Positions 30,252-37,671 of a DNA stretch of 45,931 nt are shown here, in pieces (position 1 is the first letter of the stretch; each line of letters begins with the position of its first letter). The notes under the pieces are model-generated. The model did not search any database, was not told where the DNA came from, and was given only the letters and a program-made list of their open reading frames with translations. This DNA is from Actinomycetota bacterium (GTDB taxonomy: Bacteria; Actinomycetota; Rubrobacteria; Rubrobacterales; Rubrobacteraceae): positions 1 through 45,931 of the forward strand of contig CADDYV010000026.1 of NCBI GenBank assembly GCA_902810695.1, given 5' to 3'. Both the position numbers and the translations under genes were made by a program.

Positions 30252-30257
30252 CTCCTT
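30252..30257 (-). promoter_or_regulatory. Ribosome binding site fixing the infC start
   Basis: AAGGAG on the minus strand lies 8 nt before the ATA codon. It is 35 nt from the first GTG, too far to serve it, so it decides for the AUA start. Confidence 0.75.
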
Positions 30258-30362
30258 CAGAGGCTACTGTGCACCACTCCTCTCAAAACTAGCTTTCCGG
30301 GCCCGAAAGTTACACTTCCTCAGCACTCAACTAGAGGTTTCGACGGACCCTTTCCAGAACTA

Positions 30363-30368
30363 ATTATA
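30363..30368 (-). promoter_or_regulatory. Candidate -10 box of the infC operon
   Basis: A perfect TATAAT on the minus strand overlaps the thrS stop codon. No good -35 is seen at 16-18 bp. The leader would be about 113 nt and contains AGAGG/CCTCT and CTTTC/GAAAG pairings that could be part of L20 or IF-3 autoregulation. Confidence 0.4.
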
Positions 30369-32310
30369 CCCCGCCTGCGCTACTATCGCTATTAGATCCA
30401 CGCGCAGCGGCAACTTCGGCGAGAACGCGCTCCGCAAACTCCTCGATCTTCTGTGTCTCCTGCTTTTTCGTACCCCTGGGACGCACGTTCACCGCTCCGG
30501 CTTCGGCCTCAGTATCCCCGACCACGAGGATGTAAGGCACTTTCTGGCGAGCGTTCTCCCGGATCTTCTTCTGCATGGTGTTGATCGAGTCATCTACCTC
30601 TACCCGCAGCCCGCGCCCAGCAAGTTCGCGCTCGACTTTCCGGGCATATTCGAGATGGCGGTCGGCCACGGGTACTATCGCGGCCTGCACCGGCGAGAGC
30701 CACGTCGGGAACGCACCGGCGTAGTGCTCGATCAGGACCGCCATGAACCTCTCCGTGGTTCCGGTAACCGCCCGGTGCAGCAGGACCGGCGTGTGCGCCT
30801 GCCCGTCCTCCCCGATATACTCGCACCCCAACCTGCCGGGCTGGATGAAATCTACCTGTATTGTAGAGAGCTGCCACTCCCTGCCCAGAACGTCTTTCGC
30901 CATAAAGTCCGCTTTCGGACCGTAGAATGCCGCCTCTCCCCTGACCGGCTCGTAGGGAATGCCCGCCGCGTCGAGCGCCGAGCGCAGGGCTTCCTCGGCG
31001 CGCTCCCACTTCTCCTCGTCGGAGATGTACTTCTTGCTGTCGGGGTCGCGCAGCGAGAGCCTGACCCTGTAGTCCGTGAACTCGTAGGTGCCCAGCACCT
31101 CGCGGATGATCTCCAGCGCCCGCGCGAACTCTTCCTGCACCTGATCTTCGGTACAGAAGATGTGTGCGTCATCCTGCGTCAGGCTCCGCACCCGCGTGAG
31201 GCCCGAGAGCTCACCGCTCTTCTCGTAACGGTAGAGGGTGGCGAACTCGGCGTAGCGGATCGGGAGGTCCCTGTAAGAGTGCGCCCGCGAGTTGAACAGC
31301 GTCATGTGGCTCGGGCAGTTCATCGGCTTGAGGCGGTAGCTCGTCTCCCCGTCCTTCATCGGCGGGAACATCGCATCCTCATAGTGTTCGAGGTGCCCGG
31401 ACTTGGCGTAGAGCCTCTCGTTTACCAGATGGCCGGTCCAGACGTGCTCATAGCCGTGCTTCGTCTGAACCTCGCGCACGAAGTCCTCCATGAGATGTCG
31501 CAGCATCTCGCCCTTCGGCAGGAAGAGCGGGATTCCCGCGCCGACATCGGGCGAGAAGGTGAACAGGTTGAGATCCTTGCCGAGCTTGCGGTGGTCGCGG
31601 GCCTTCGCCTCTTCCAGCCGCCGCAGGTAGCTTTTCAGCTCTTTTTCCGTGGGCCAGGCCGTCCCGTAGATGCGGGTAAGCATAGGGTTTTTCTCGTCGC
31701 CACGCCAGTAGGCTCCGGCGATGTTTTGCAGCTTGAACGCGCCGAGCTTGCCCGTGCTCTCCACGTGCGGACCGCGGCAGAGGTCGAAGAACTCGCCCTG
31801 GCGGTAGATGGAGACCTCGCCTTCCTTGAGGTCCCGGATCAACTCCAGCTTGTAGGGGTTGTCCCGGTAGAGGGCCTCCGCCTCGGCTTTAGAAACCTCC
31901 TCACGGTAGATGGGAAGATCACGCTTTACGATCTCGCGCATCCTCTCTTCGATGCGCGGCAGGTCCTCGTCGGTGACACGACCGGCCACCTCGATGTCGT
32001 AGTAGAAACCGCCCTCCACCGGCGGGCCGATGGTGAGCTTGCTGCCCGGATAAAGCTCCAGGATAGCCTGCGCCATCGCGTGCGCCGTCGAGTGTCTGAG
32101 AACGTAGAGCCCTTCGGGAGAATCTCGGGTTACGACCTCGAACTCCTCGCCATCCTCCACGGGAGCGTCGAGGTCGACCAGCTTCCCATCCAGCTTCGCC
32201 ACCACCGCGTCGCGCCGCAGGCGAGGTCCGATCCTCTCAGCGACATCCTTTGCTCTGTCTCCGGGCTCTATAGGTAACTCTTTGCCATCGGGCAGTTTGA
32301 CAGCAGACAC
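30364..32310 (-). CDS. thrS: Threonyl-tRNA synthetase
   Basis: 648 aa from the GTG at 32310, chosen because AAGGTG (32317-32322) lies 6 nt upstream; a GTG three codons earlier overlaps that site. Domains in order are TGS (VKLPDGKELPIEPG), the editing domain with HSTAHAMAQA, the SAD domain, the class II catalytic core (MNCPSHMTLFNSR, RYEKSGELSGLTRVRSLTQD, LHRAVTGTTERFMAVLIEHY), and the anticodon-binding domain (last 105 residues). No T-box leader is seen. It lies between the tRNA cluster and infC. Confidence 0.96.
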   Translation of the reverse strand: MSAVKLPDGKELPIEPGDRAKDVAERIGPRLRRDAVVAKLDGKLVDLDAPVEDGEEFEVVTRDSPEGLYVLRHSTAHAMAQAILELYPGSKLTIGPPVEGGFYYDIEVAGRVTDEDLPRIEERMREIVKRDLPIYREEVSKAEAEALYRDNPYKLELIRDLKEGEVSIYRQGEFFDLCRGPHVESTGKLGAFKLQNIAGAYWRGDEKNPMLTRIYGTAWPTEKELKSYLRRLEEAKARDHRKLGKDLNLFTFSPDVGAGIPLFLPKGEMLRHLMEDFVREVQTKHGYEHVWTGHLVNERLYAKSGHLEHYEDAMFPPMKDGETSYRLKPMNCPSHMTLFNSRAHSYRDLPIRYAEFATLYRYEKSGELSGLTRVRSLTQDDAHIFCTEDQVQEEFARALEIIREVLGTYEFTDYRVRLSLRDPDSKKYISDEEKWERAEEALRSALDAAGIPYEPVRGEAAFYGPKADFMAKDVLGREWQLSTIQVDFIQPGRLGCEYIGEDGQAHTPVLLHRAVTGTTERFMAVLIEHYAGAFPTWLSPVQAAIVPVADRHLEYARKVERELAGRGLRVEVDDSINTMQKKIRENARQKVPYILVVGDTEAEAGAVNVRPRGTKKQETQKIEEFAERVLAEVAAARGSNSDSSAGGV

Positions 32311-32402
32311 TTCGGACACCTTCTTTCGTTGGAGAGAACAAGAGATATGGAGTAAAAGAACCTCTAGGTAGTTCGGCAACACGCGCCGGAAAAGTAGGCG
32401 AG

Positions 32403-32474
32403 TGGGCGATAGTGGATTCGAACCACTGACCTCTTCCGCGTCAAGGAAGCGCTCTCCCCCTGAGCTAATCGCCC
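32403..32474 (-). tRNA. tRNA-Val (GAC)
   Basis: 72 nt. Acceptor GGGCGAT/ATCGCCC, D-stem GCTC/GAGC, anticodon stem CTTCC/GGAAG with loop TTGACGC (anticodon GAC), T-arm AGTGG-TTCGAAT-CCACT and discriminator A. The CCA end is not encoded. Confidence 0.95.
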
Positions 32475-32486
32475 GTCCACACCGGG

Positions 32487-32557
32487 AGGCGGCACCCGGA
32501 ATCGAACCGGGGTACAGGGTTTTGCAGACCCTTGCCTAACCACTCGGCCATGCCGCC
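32487..32557 (-). tRNA. tRNA-Cys (GCA)
   Basis: 71 nt. Acceptor GGCGGCA/TGCCGCC, anticodon stem AGGGT/ACCCT with loop CTGCAAA (anticodon GCA), T-arm with GGTTCGATTCC, and discriminator U, the tRNA-Cys identity base. The CCA end is not encoded. Confidence 0.95.
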
Positions 32558-32598
32558 AGAGCCGGCCGACACCGGTCGTTCCCCGGCTTTGCAGCCAG

Positions 32599-32671
32599 AG
32601 CGGACGACGGGATTCGAACCCGCGACCCTCACCATGGCAAGGTGATGCTCTACCAACTGAGCTACGTCCGC
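32599..32671 (-). tRNA. tRNA-Gly (GCC)
   Basis: 73 nt. Acceptor GCGGACG/CGTCCGC, D-stem GCTC/GAGC, anticodon stem TCACC/GGTGA with loop TTGCCAT (anticodon GCC), and T-arm GCGGG-TTCGAAT-CCCGT. First of the Gly-Cys-Val cluster. The CCA end is not encoded. Confidence 0.95.
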
Positions 32672-32690
32672 ACACCACGCTAGCCAGGGT

Positions 32691-32719
32691 AATTTAGCAC
32701 GCACGCCACGCTCTTACAA
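32691..32719 (-). promoter_or_regulatory. Candidate promoter of the tRNA cluster
   Basis: TTGTAA (32714-32719) and TAAATT (32691-32696) are 17 bp apart on the minus strand. The start would be about 13 nt before tRNA-Gly. The -35 overlaps the stop codon of the GtrA-family gene. Confidence 0.45.
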
Positions 32720-33178
32720 GCGCCTCCTGAAGCGGCGTTTTCGAGAGAAAACCAGGTGCCGCATGGCGAGGAAGCTGATCAGTGAAGCCGTAACGATGGA
32801 CACCGCTTTGGCGACATTTCCGGCGGCATAGGTAGACAGGCTCGTGTAGGCGAGGAGCGGATGAACCAGCAGCACGAACAGGCTGCTACCTACCCCCACG
32901 TTGAACAACGCCTGCAGGAAAAAGAGCGCGTTTTGCCTGAGGTCGTGCCTTGCCCGGTCCCTGAAGGTCCAGAGCGTATTCCAGAGGTAGCTGTTGGAGT
33001 TCGCGAGAAAGATGGCTACGCCGTTGAACAGCGCGAGCTTCAGCGGAACCCTCGTGGGGTCCAGCGCAAGCATGAGGTTGAGGGCCCCAACATCCACCGT
33101 GGCGTTGGAGACGCCCACCAGCGAGAACTTCGAGAAGCGTATACCTTTGCTCAGCAGTCGCGCCCGCTTGAAGTTCAT
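32714..33178 (-). CDS. GtrA-family membrane protein
   Basis: 154 aa with four membrane helices, the normal GtrA size. GtrA-like proteins are thought to help flip or present lipid-linked sugars for cell-envelope polysaccharides. Family patterns are KFSLVGVSNATVDVGALNL, NSNSYLWNTLWTFRDR and the final FLAMRHLVFSRKRRFRRRL. Its ATG overlaps the stop of the glycosyltransferase gene by 4 nt, so the two are coupled and likely act on the same lipid-linked sugar. Confidence 0.88.
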   Translation of the reverse strand: MNFKRARLLSKGIRFSKFSLVGVSNATVDVGALNLMLALDPTRVPLKLALFNGVAIFLANSNSYLWNTLWTFRDRARHDLRQNALFFLQALFNVGVGSSLFVLLVHPLLAYTSLSTYAAGNVAKAVSIVTASLISFLAMRHLVFSRKRRFRRRL

Positions 33179-34341
33179 CGTCCGTTCTTCGCCTCTTGGT
33201 AGTAGCCGCGCAACGTCTCGGTAGAGCTCTTCCAGTCACGCCTTTCAGCCACCGACCGTGCCTCGCGGCTGAGATGCTCATAGAGATCACTATCTGCGAA
33301 GAGCCTGTGAACAGTCTCTATGAGATCGTCTTTAGCGCCTGCTTCGTAGAGCAGGCCGTTCTTTCCGGCATCCACTACCTCGTGGGAAGCTCCGCTGCGT
33401 GCGGCCACGACCGGAAGTCCCGAGGCCATAGCCTCCAGCATCGCCATGCCCAGAGTATCAGTGGTGGAAGGGAACAGGAATGCGTCGGCGGAAGCATAGG
33501 CGCAAGCCAGTTCTTCGCCGTGCAAAAATCCGGTGAATACTGTCGGTGTGCCCTTGAACTCGCTTTCGAGTTCTTTACGTACCGGACCATCCCCCACTAT
33601 AGCCAGGCGCACACCCGGCACTCGCTCCACGATCACCTTCAAGCGTTCTATCCCCTTCTCCGGGGCCAAGCGCCCCACAAAGAGCAGAACCTTCTCTGCA
33701 GGATGTCCGCCCGAGAGCCTTATGCGCCACTCTTTCGAAGCCCTCTCCGGGTGGAAACGGCGGGCGTCAACCCCCTGGGGCCAGAGCCTCAGCCTCTCTA
33801 TACCTTCGCTCGAGAGGTACTTCCGCGTGGCCTCCGAGGTACAGAGGTTTATCTGGGCCTGATTGTGCATGAACCTCGTGGCGCTGCGGGTGAGACCTAT
33901 GAGGAAGCTGAGCCTGTAGTGCGGGGCGTAGGTTGCAATGTTCGTGTGGTAGGAAGCCACCAGCGGCACTTTCATCCGCCACGCGTAGTACACCCCACCC
34001 GGCCCCAGAACTGCCGGGTTGACCACGTGGATCACCTCCGGCCTGAAGCGCCTGAGATCCCTTCCGATTCCAGGGTGCGCCGGAGAGAGACGGACCTGGG
34101 GATACGGCGGGAAAGGGATACCGGGGACACCGCGGATTCTGGCCCCAGCGTACTCCTCTGGCCCGCCCGAGGGAGCAAAGACGAGCATCTCATCTCCCAA
34201 TCGGGAAAGCTCTTCTATGGTGTACCTAAGCCGGGTTACGACCCCGTCAGTCGAAGGCAAAAAGGTCTCGGTAAAAAACGCGATCCTCAAAACACCGTCC
34301 GGTTTGCTCTTATCCGCTGGAAGCAAGGACTCGCGTGGCAC
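33175..34341 (-). CDS. GT4-family glycosyltransferase
   Basis: Up to 388 aa; the conserved domain begins at LRIAFFTETFLPSTDGVV, so the first 16 or so residues may be over-called. It has a GT-B fold. The acceptor-domain start is followed by SYHTNIATYAPHY, the donor-domain FVGRLAPEKGIERL, and the catalytic EX7E-type segment in TDTLGMAMLEAMASGLPVVA. It resembles mannosyl- and sulfoquinovosyl-transferases acting on lipids (PimB, MgtA, SQD2 types), but the sugar and acceptor are not determinable. It is coupled with the GtrA gene downstream. Confidence 0.88.
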   Translation of the reverse strand: MPRESLLPADKSKPDGVLRIAFFTETFLPSTDGVVTRLRYTIEELSRLGDEMLVFAPSGGPEEYAGARIRGVPGIPFPPYPQVRLSPAHPGIGRDLRRFRPEVIHVVNPAVLGPGGVYYAWRMKVPLVASYHTNIATYAPHYRLSFLIGLTRSATRFMHNQAQINLCTSEATRKYLSSEGIERLRLWPQGVDARRFHPERASKEWRIRLSGGHPAEKVLLFVGRLAPEKGIERLKVIVERVPGVRLAIVGDGPVRKELESEFKGTPTVFTGFLHGEELACAYASADAFLFPSTTDTLGMAMLEAMASGLPVVAARSGASHEVVDAGKNGLLYEAGAKDDLIETVHRLFADSDLYEHLSREARSVAERRDWKSSTETLRGYYQEAKNGR

Positions 34342-34390
34342 ATCTGGATCTTCGCCCTACCCTTCGACATCCCGCTGTATTTACCCGTTT

Positions 34391-35395
34391 TTAGAGGTTC
34401 GATACTATGGCCTGCGTAAATTCTTTGGTTCCTGCGCTTCCGCCCAGGTCTTTGGTGCGGGTCTCGGGACTCTTGAGGGCCGCCTCGATGCCCGCCTGCA
34501 TCCGGTCAGCGGCCTCGTCGTAGCCGAGGTGGATGAGCATGTTCCTCGCGGATTGAAGCGTTGCGAGAGGATTGGCACGGTTCATGCCGGCGTACTTGGG
34601 CGTGGATCCATGCACCGGCTCGAAGACCGCCGTATCCTCACCGATATTCGCCCCCGGCGCCACGCCGAGCCCGCCGGTCAGTCCGGCGCAGAGGTCCGAG
34701 AGGATGTCGCCGTAGAGGTTCGGGCAGACGAGCACGTCGTAGAGGTGGGGCTTCATCACGAGCTGCATCGCCATGTTGTCCACGATGCGGTCGTCTATCT
34801 CCTCGAAGTCGTTCTCGTAATCCTTGGCGACCTCGAAGAACACATCGCGGAACAGCCCGTCGGTGTACTTCATGATGTTCGCTTTGTGCACGACGGTTAC
34901 GTGCTTGCGCCCCTGCTCTCTGGAACGCTCGAAGGCCAGCCGGCAGAAACGCTCGGTTCCCTCGCGGGTGATGATCTTGATGGACTCGGCGGCATGCTTG
35001 CCCACCCAGTGCTCCACACCCGCGTAGAGATCCTCGGTGTTCTCCCGGTAGAGGACGATATCTATATCCTTGTACGGCAGGTCCAGACCCGGCAGGCTCA
35101 GGGCGGGCCGGATGTTGGCGTAGAGGTCGAGCTCCTTGCGGAGCGCCACGTTCACCGAACGGAAACCGGTGCCTACCGGCGTCGTCAGGGGACCTTTGAG
35201 GGCCACCTTGTTGCGCCGTATTGACTCCAGCACCGAGTCGGGAAGCGGTGTCCCCTCCTTCTCCATCACGGTCTCGCCAGCCTCGGCGATCTCCCACTCG
35301 ATGTCCACCCCAAGCGCCCCGATGACCTCTTTTACCGAGTTCGTAAGCTCGGGACCAGTACCATCTCCTGGTATGAGCGTAACCGTTCGCGCCAC
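34391..35395 (-). CDS. Isocitrate/isopropylmalate dehydrogenase family, probably NAD-type isocitrate dehydrogenase
   Basis: 334 aa. The beta-decarboxylating dehydrogenase fold is plain: [12 protein letters not shown] at the start, [13 protein letters not shown], the Lys-containing [13 protein letters not shown], and the metal-binding [19 protein letters not shown]. The substrate loop [20 protein letters not shown] has the Ser and Asn typical of isocitrate dehydrogenases rather than the Leu of isopropylmalate enzymes. It oxidises isocitrate to 2-oxoglutarate in the TCA cycle. [19 protein letters not shown] is the cofactor region, pointing to NAD. Homoisocitrate dehydrogenase is a less likely alternative. 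Confidence 0.87.
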   Translation of the reverse strand: MARTVTLIPGDGTGPELTNSVKEVIGALGVDIEWEIAEAGETVMEKEGTPLPDSVLESIRRNKVALKGPLTTPVGTGFRSVNVALRKELDLYANIRPALSLPGLDLPYKDIDIVLYRENTEDLYAGVEHWVGKHAAESIKIITREGTERFCRLAFERSREQGRKHVTVVHKANIMKYTDGLFRDVFFEVAKDYENDFEEIDDRIVDNMAMQLVMKPHLYDVLVCPNLYGDILSDLCAGLTGGLGVAPGANIGEDTAVFEPVHGSTPKYAGMNRANPLATLQSARNMLIHLGYDEAADRMQAGIEAALKSPETRTKDLGGSAGTKEFTQAIVSNL

Positions 35396-35452
35396 GCCTG
35401 AATCTCCCTCTTTCGCCTGAAAAACTGCGTTTAGTATAGCGGCCAGAGAAGG

Positions 35453-35490
35453 GGGTGGCTAACGCTGCGATCAGGCGCGAACAGCCACCC
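35453..35490 (-). terminator. Inverted repeat, possible terminator of the Yip1 gene
   Basis: GGGTGGCT (35453-35460) and AGCCACCC (35483-35490) pair over 8 bp around a 22-nt loop. It lies 30 bp after the stop at 35521 and is followed by CCTTCTCT, a poor T-run, so termination strength is uncertain. Confidence 0.4.
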
Positions 35491-35520
35491 GGAGAAATGG
35501 GAAATGATCTGGTACGCCTG

Positions 35521-36180
35521 CTATAAACCGGCCCCCTGCTGGCTACCGAAGAAGAGCACGGCTCCCACGAGGGCGACCAGGACCAGCAAGATCAGGAACA
35601 CTATAACGGCAGGTATCAGCACAACTGCTGCAGCACGACCCGTGGTCGTCGAGTGAACCTCACGAATACCTACTATGCTCAGGTAGATGCCGTACAGGCT
35701 GATTATCCACCCGATCACCGGGATCCAGCTCACGAGACTCGTAACCGTGGCGTAGGAGCCTACCCTGAAGGTGGCCTCGAAACCCGAGTTGGGCTTTACC
35801 AGGAGCATAACCAGAAGGTGGAGGATTCCAGCCCCTATAAAGAGGCCTATGGTCGCCCCAATCGGCGTGATAATCAGGGAAATTATGAAACTGCCGAAAC
35901 CGTTATTCCCGACGATCAGAGAGAGGATGCCGCCGAGGATCGCGGATATTTCATAGCAGATCAGCGCGAAGAGCAGCGGGTTCAGGTAATCTCCCCGGTG
36001 AACTATGCCGCGGAAGAAGCTCGCCGGGTGCGTAACGACGCTTCTTACGGCGTTTATATAGCTCTGTATGGGATCTGAGAGGTTGAATTCCTCTCCCGGT
36101 CCACCCGCCGTGGCACCCGGTATGCCACCCGGAGGATGCGAAGCCCCGCCCGAACCGCTAGTTCCCGTGTTGAAGTCCAT
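35521..36180 (-). CDS. Yip1-domain membrane protein
   Basis: 219 aa. A Gly/Pro-rich cytoplasmic N-terminus (1-35) leads into a Yip1-type core with about five membrane helices. The conserved entry IQSYINAVRSVVTHPASFFRGI and the later helix SYATVTSLVSWIPVIGWIISLYGI are typical of bacterial Yip1 proteins. The role in bacteria is unknown. The start ATG is preceded by AGGAGAG. It has its own promoter at 36212-36240. Confidence 0.82.
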   Translation of the reverse strand: MDFNTGTSGSGGASHPPGGIPGATAGGPGEEFNLSDPIQSYINAVRSVVTHPASFFRGIVHRGDYLNPLLFALICYEISAILGGILSLIVGNNGFGSFIISLIITPIGATIGLFIGAGILHLLVMLLVKPNSGFEATFRVGSYATVTSLVSWIPVIGWIISLYGIYLSIVGIREVHSTTTGRAAAVVLIPAVIVFLILLVLVALVGAVLFFGSQQGAGL

Positions 36181-36211
36181 GTAACTCTCCTTTTACATCG
36201 AGACTTTAGTA

Positions 36212-36240
36212 ACTATCAGTCTAACTGTTTTTTGTATCAA
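36212..36240 (-). promoter_or_regulatory. Candidate promoter of the Yip1 gene
   Basis: TTGATA (36235-36240) and GATAGT (36212-36217) are spaced by 17 bp on the minus strand, giving a leader of about 25 nt that contains the AGGAG ribosome binding site. Confidence 0.45.
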
Positions 36241-36343
36241 CCGCAACAGAATCATGAGAGAGGATACGAAAGCATGGCTGCGAGGTTTCGGGTTGCTGTA
36301 AAATTTCGTCAAAAGGGCGTGTTTGCAGGAGCGGGAAACTTTT

Positions 36344-37399
36344 ATGCCTTCAACGATAGAAACCCTTGAACGCGAGTTGGGCGAGGTCCAGCGGGAGAAG
36401 GAAGCATATCAACGGGCCGTCCTGCGGGCGGAGAACGCGCATGATGCGGCGTGCGCGGCGCGCGACGAGGCGTGGTCGGAAGGCTCCACGACCGACCCGG
36501 AGGTAGAGAGGCTCTCCGCGCTCGTCTATCAGAGACGGCGGGAACTCTATGAAGCGATAGACCGCCTGAAGGCGACCGAAGGCAAGGAACGCAGGATCAA
36601 GAGCCGACTAATGTACGTACTTCCGGCGGAGCGCCGCCGCTACCTGTCGGGCGAGGTAGACGAGGAGTTCGAGGAGTTCCTGTCGGCGGTGCGGGAGGCA
36701 TACGCGCAGGAGCTGCCACAGGCGGAGGTCGTGGTTGTCACCGGACGGCCGGGGCAACTGGATCTGAGAGGAGACGCCACGTGGCGGGCGCTTGAGCGCC
36801 TGTACGCTGGCAGCGAGAGGCGGTGGGTTGAGATCCGGACTCCCGAGCCATCTCCCGCAATCGGCAGGATGGCGCGCCAGATCTCCTACTACGCCGGCGG
36901 CCACGTGCCGCGCATCTTTATCGCCGGTGAAGAAGTCTCGGCAAGAGAGTTCCGGGGCGAGATGGAAAGGTGGCCGGAGCTTACAGCCTATAGCGACGAG
37001 GAAGGCCAGATGATACTGGCCAGGATCACCGTCCGTCGCTATCTGGACGAGAACGTCGTCGAGCGGCTGGGCAAACGTCCCCGGGCGCTGGTCGAGGTCG
37101 CCGAGATCGCACGCCTCTACCAGCGCATGAACCTCACGGGAGACGAAGTCCGCTGGCGCCTGGAGCAACTGGTTTCCTTGAGCACCGAAGTCCTCGAAGC
37201 GGTGAGATCCCTAACCGGAGAGCGCCGGAAGTTCTCCTTTTACGAGATAGCCCGCGCCGCCCGGCTCCTGGACACCCACTTCCCGGATTCCGGCGTCGCC
37301 GCAGAAGCTCTCAGGCGTGCCGTGGACCGCTCGCTGAAGACCGGCGTTCCCCTGGTAGATGTCGCCTACATAAGCGTAACGGCTGACGGAGATCTCTAG
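36344..37399 (+). CDS. Unrecognised coiled-coil protein
   Basis: 351 aa from the ATG at 36344, which follows AGGAGCGGG at good spacing. I do not recognise the family. Residues 1-90 form a charged coiled coil (ETLERELGEVQREKEAYQRA). The middle (about 105-215) looks alpha/beta (AEVVVVTGRPGQLDLRG, HVPRIFIAGEEVS), and the last 130 residues are helical and basic (VEVAEIARLYQRMNLTGDEV). No signal peptide or membrane segment is seen, so it is probably cytoplasmic. It has its own strand and leader between Yip1 and a small gene, with the stop codon overlapping the next gene tail-to-tail. A chromosome- or envelope-related role would be a guess. Confidence 0.8.
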   Translation: MPSTIETLERELGEVQREKEAYQRAVLRAENAHDAACAARDEAWSEGSTTDPEVERLSALVYQRRRELYEAIDRLKATEGKERRIKSRLMYVLPAERRRYLSGEVDEEFEEFLSAVREAYAQELPQAEVVVVTGRPGQLDLRGDATWRALERLYAGSERRWVEIRTPEPSPAIGRMARQISYYAGGHVPRIFIAGEEVSAREFRGEMERWPELTAYSDEEGQMILARITVRRYLDENVVERLGKRPRALVEVAEIARLYQRMNLTGDEVRWRLEQLVSLSTEVLEAVRSLTGERRKFSFYEIARAARLLDTHFPDSGVAAEALRRAVDRSLKTGVPLVDVAYISVTADGDL

Positions 37400-37596
37400 C
37401 GGTCCTCAAGGTCGTGCTCCGGGACGGAGAGGTTGTAGGGCCGGGCGGGCTTCTCGGCCAGAACCCTCACCTTGTAGACAAAGTCCGGGATAAACTCGGC
37501 CCGGCGCACGTCGAGTATTTCCACTGACTGGCCTGTAGCTTTGAGCGCGGCTTTGTCTCCTACCTTGTAGCGAGCCGGTCGGTTACGATCCACCAT
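37396..37596 (-). CDS. Small hypothetical protein, possible SH3-like barrel
   Basis: 66 aa from the ATG at 37596, preceded by AAAGGAGG. The text PARYKVGDKAALKATGQSVE and VEILDVRRAEFIPDFVYKVR alternates like a small beta barrel of the SH3/KOW kind. The acidic tail ends SVPEHDLEDR. No family is recognised. The strong ribosome binding site and -10 box (37629-37634) favour a real gene. Confidence 0.6.
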   Translation of the reverse strand: MVDRNRPARYKVGDKAALKATGQSVEILDVRRAEFIPDFVYKVRVLAEKPARPYNLSVPEHDLEDR

Positions 37597-37628
37597 TTTG
37601 CTAGCGCCTCCTTTCAAATCTCGGCCCA

Positions 37629-37636
37629 AGTATAAT
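37629..37636. promoter_or_regulatory. Overlapping divergent -10 boxes
   Basis: TATAAT on the plus strand (37631-37636) and TATACT on the minus strand (37629-37634) share four base pairs between the small gene and the flavoprotein gene. Neither has a clear -35, so the call is tentative. Confidence 0.4.
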
Positions 37637-37671
37637 GCGGGCGTATCCGTGAAAGCACCGGGAGGAGAAGG

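Noticed and set aside
30655-32277. 540-codon open frame on the plus strand
   Set aside because: It is fully antisense to thrS, has no family resemblance, and reflects codon bias in GC-rich DNA.
32311-32402. T-box or other riboswitch before thrS
   Set aside because: The gap to tRNA-Val is under 100 nt and has no T-box sequence or terminator.
34019-35224. 401-codon plus-strand frame
   Set aside because: Antisense to the glycosyltransferase and isocitrate dehydrogenase genes, both of which have full family motifs.
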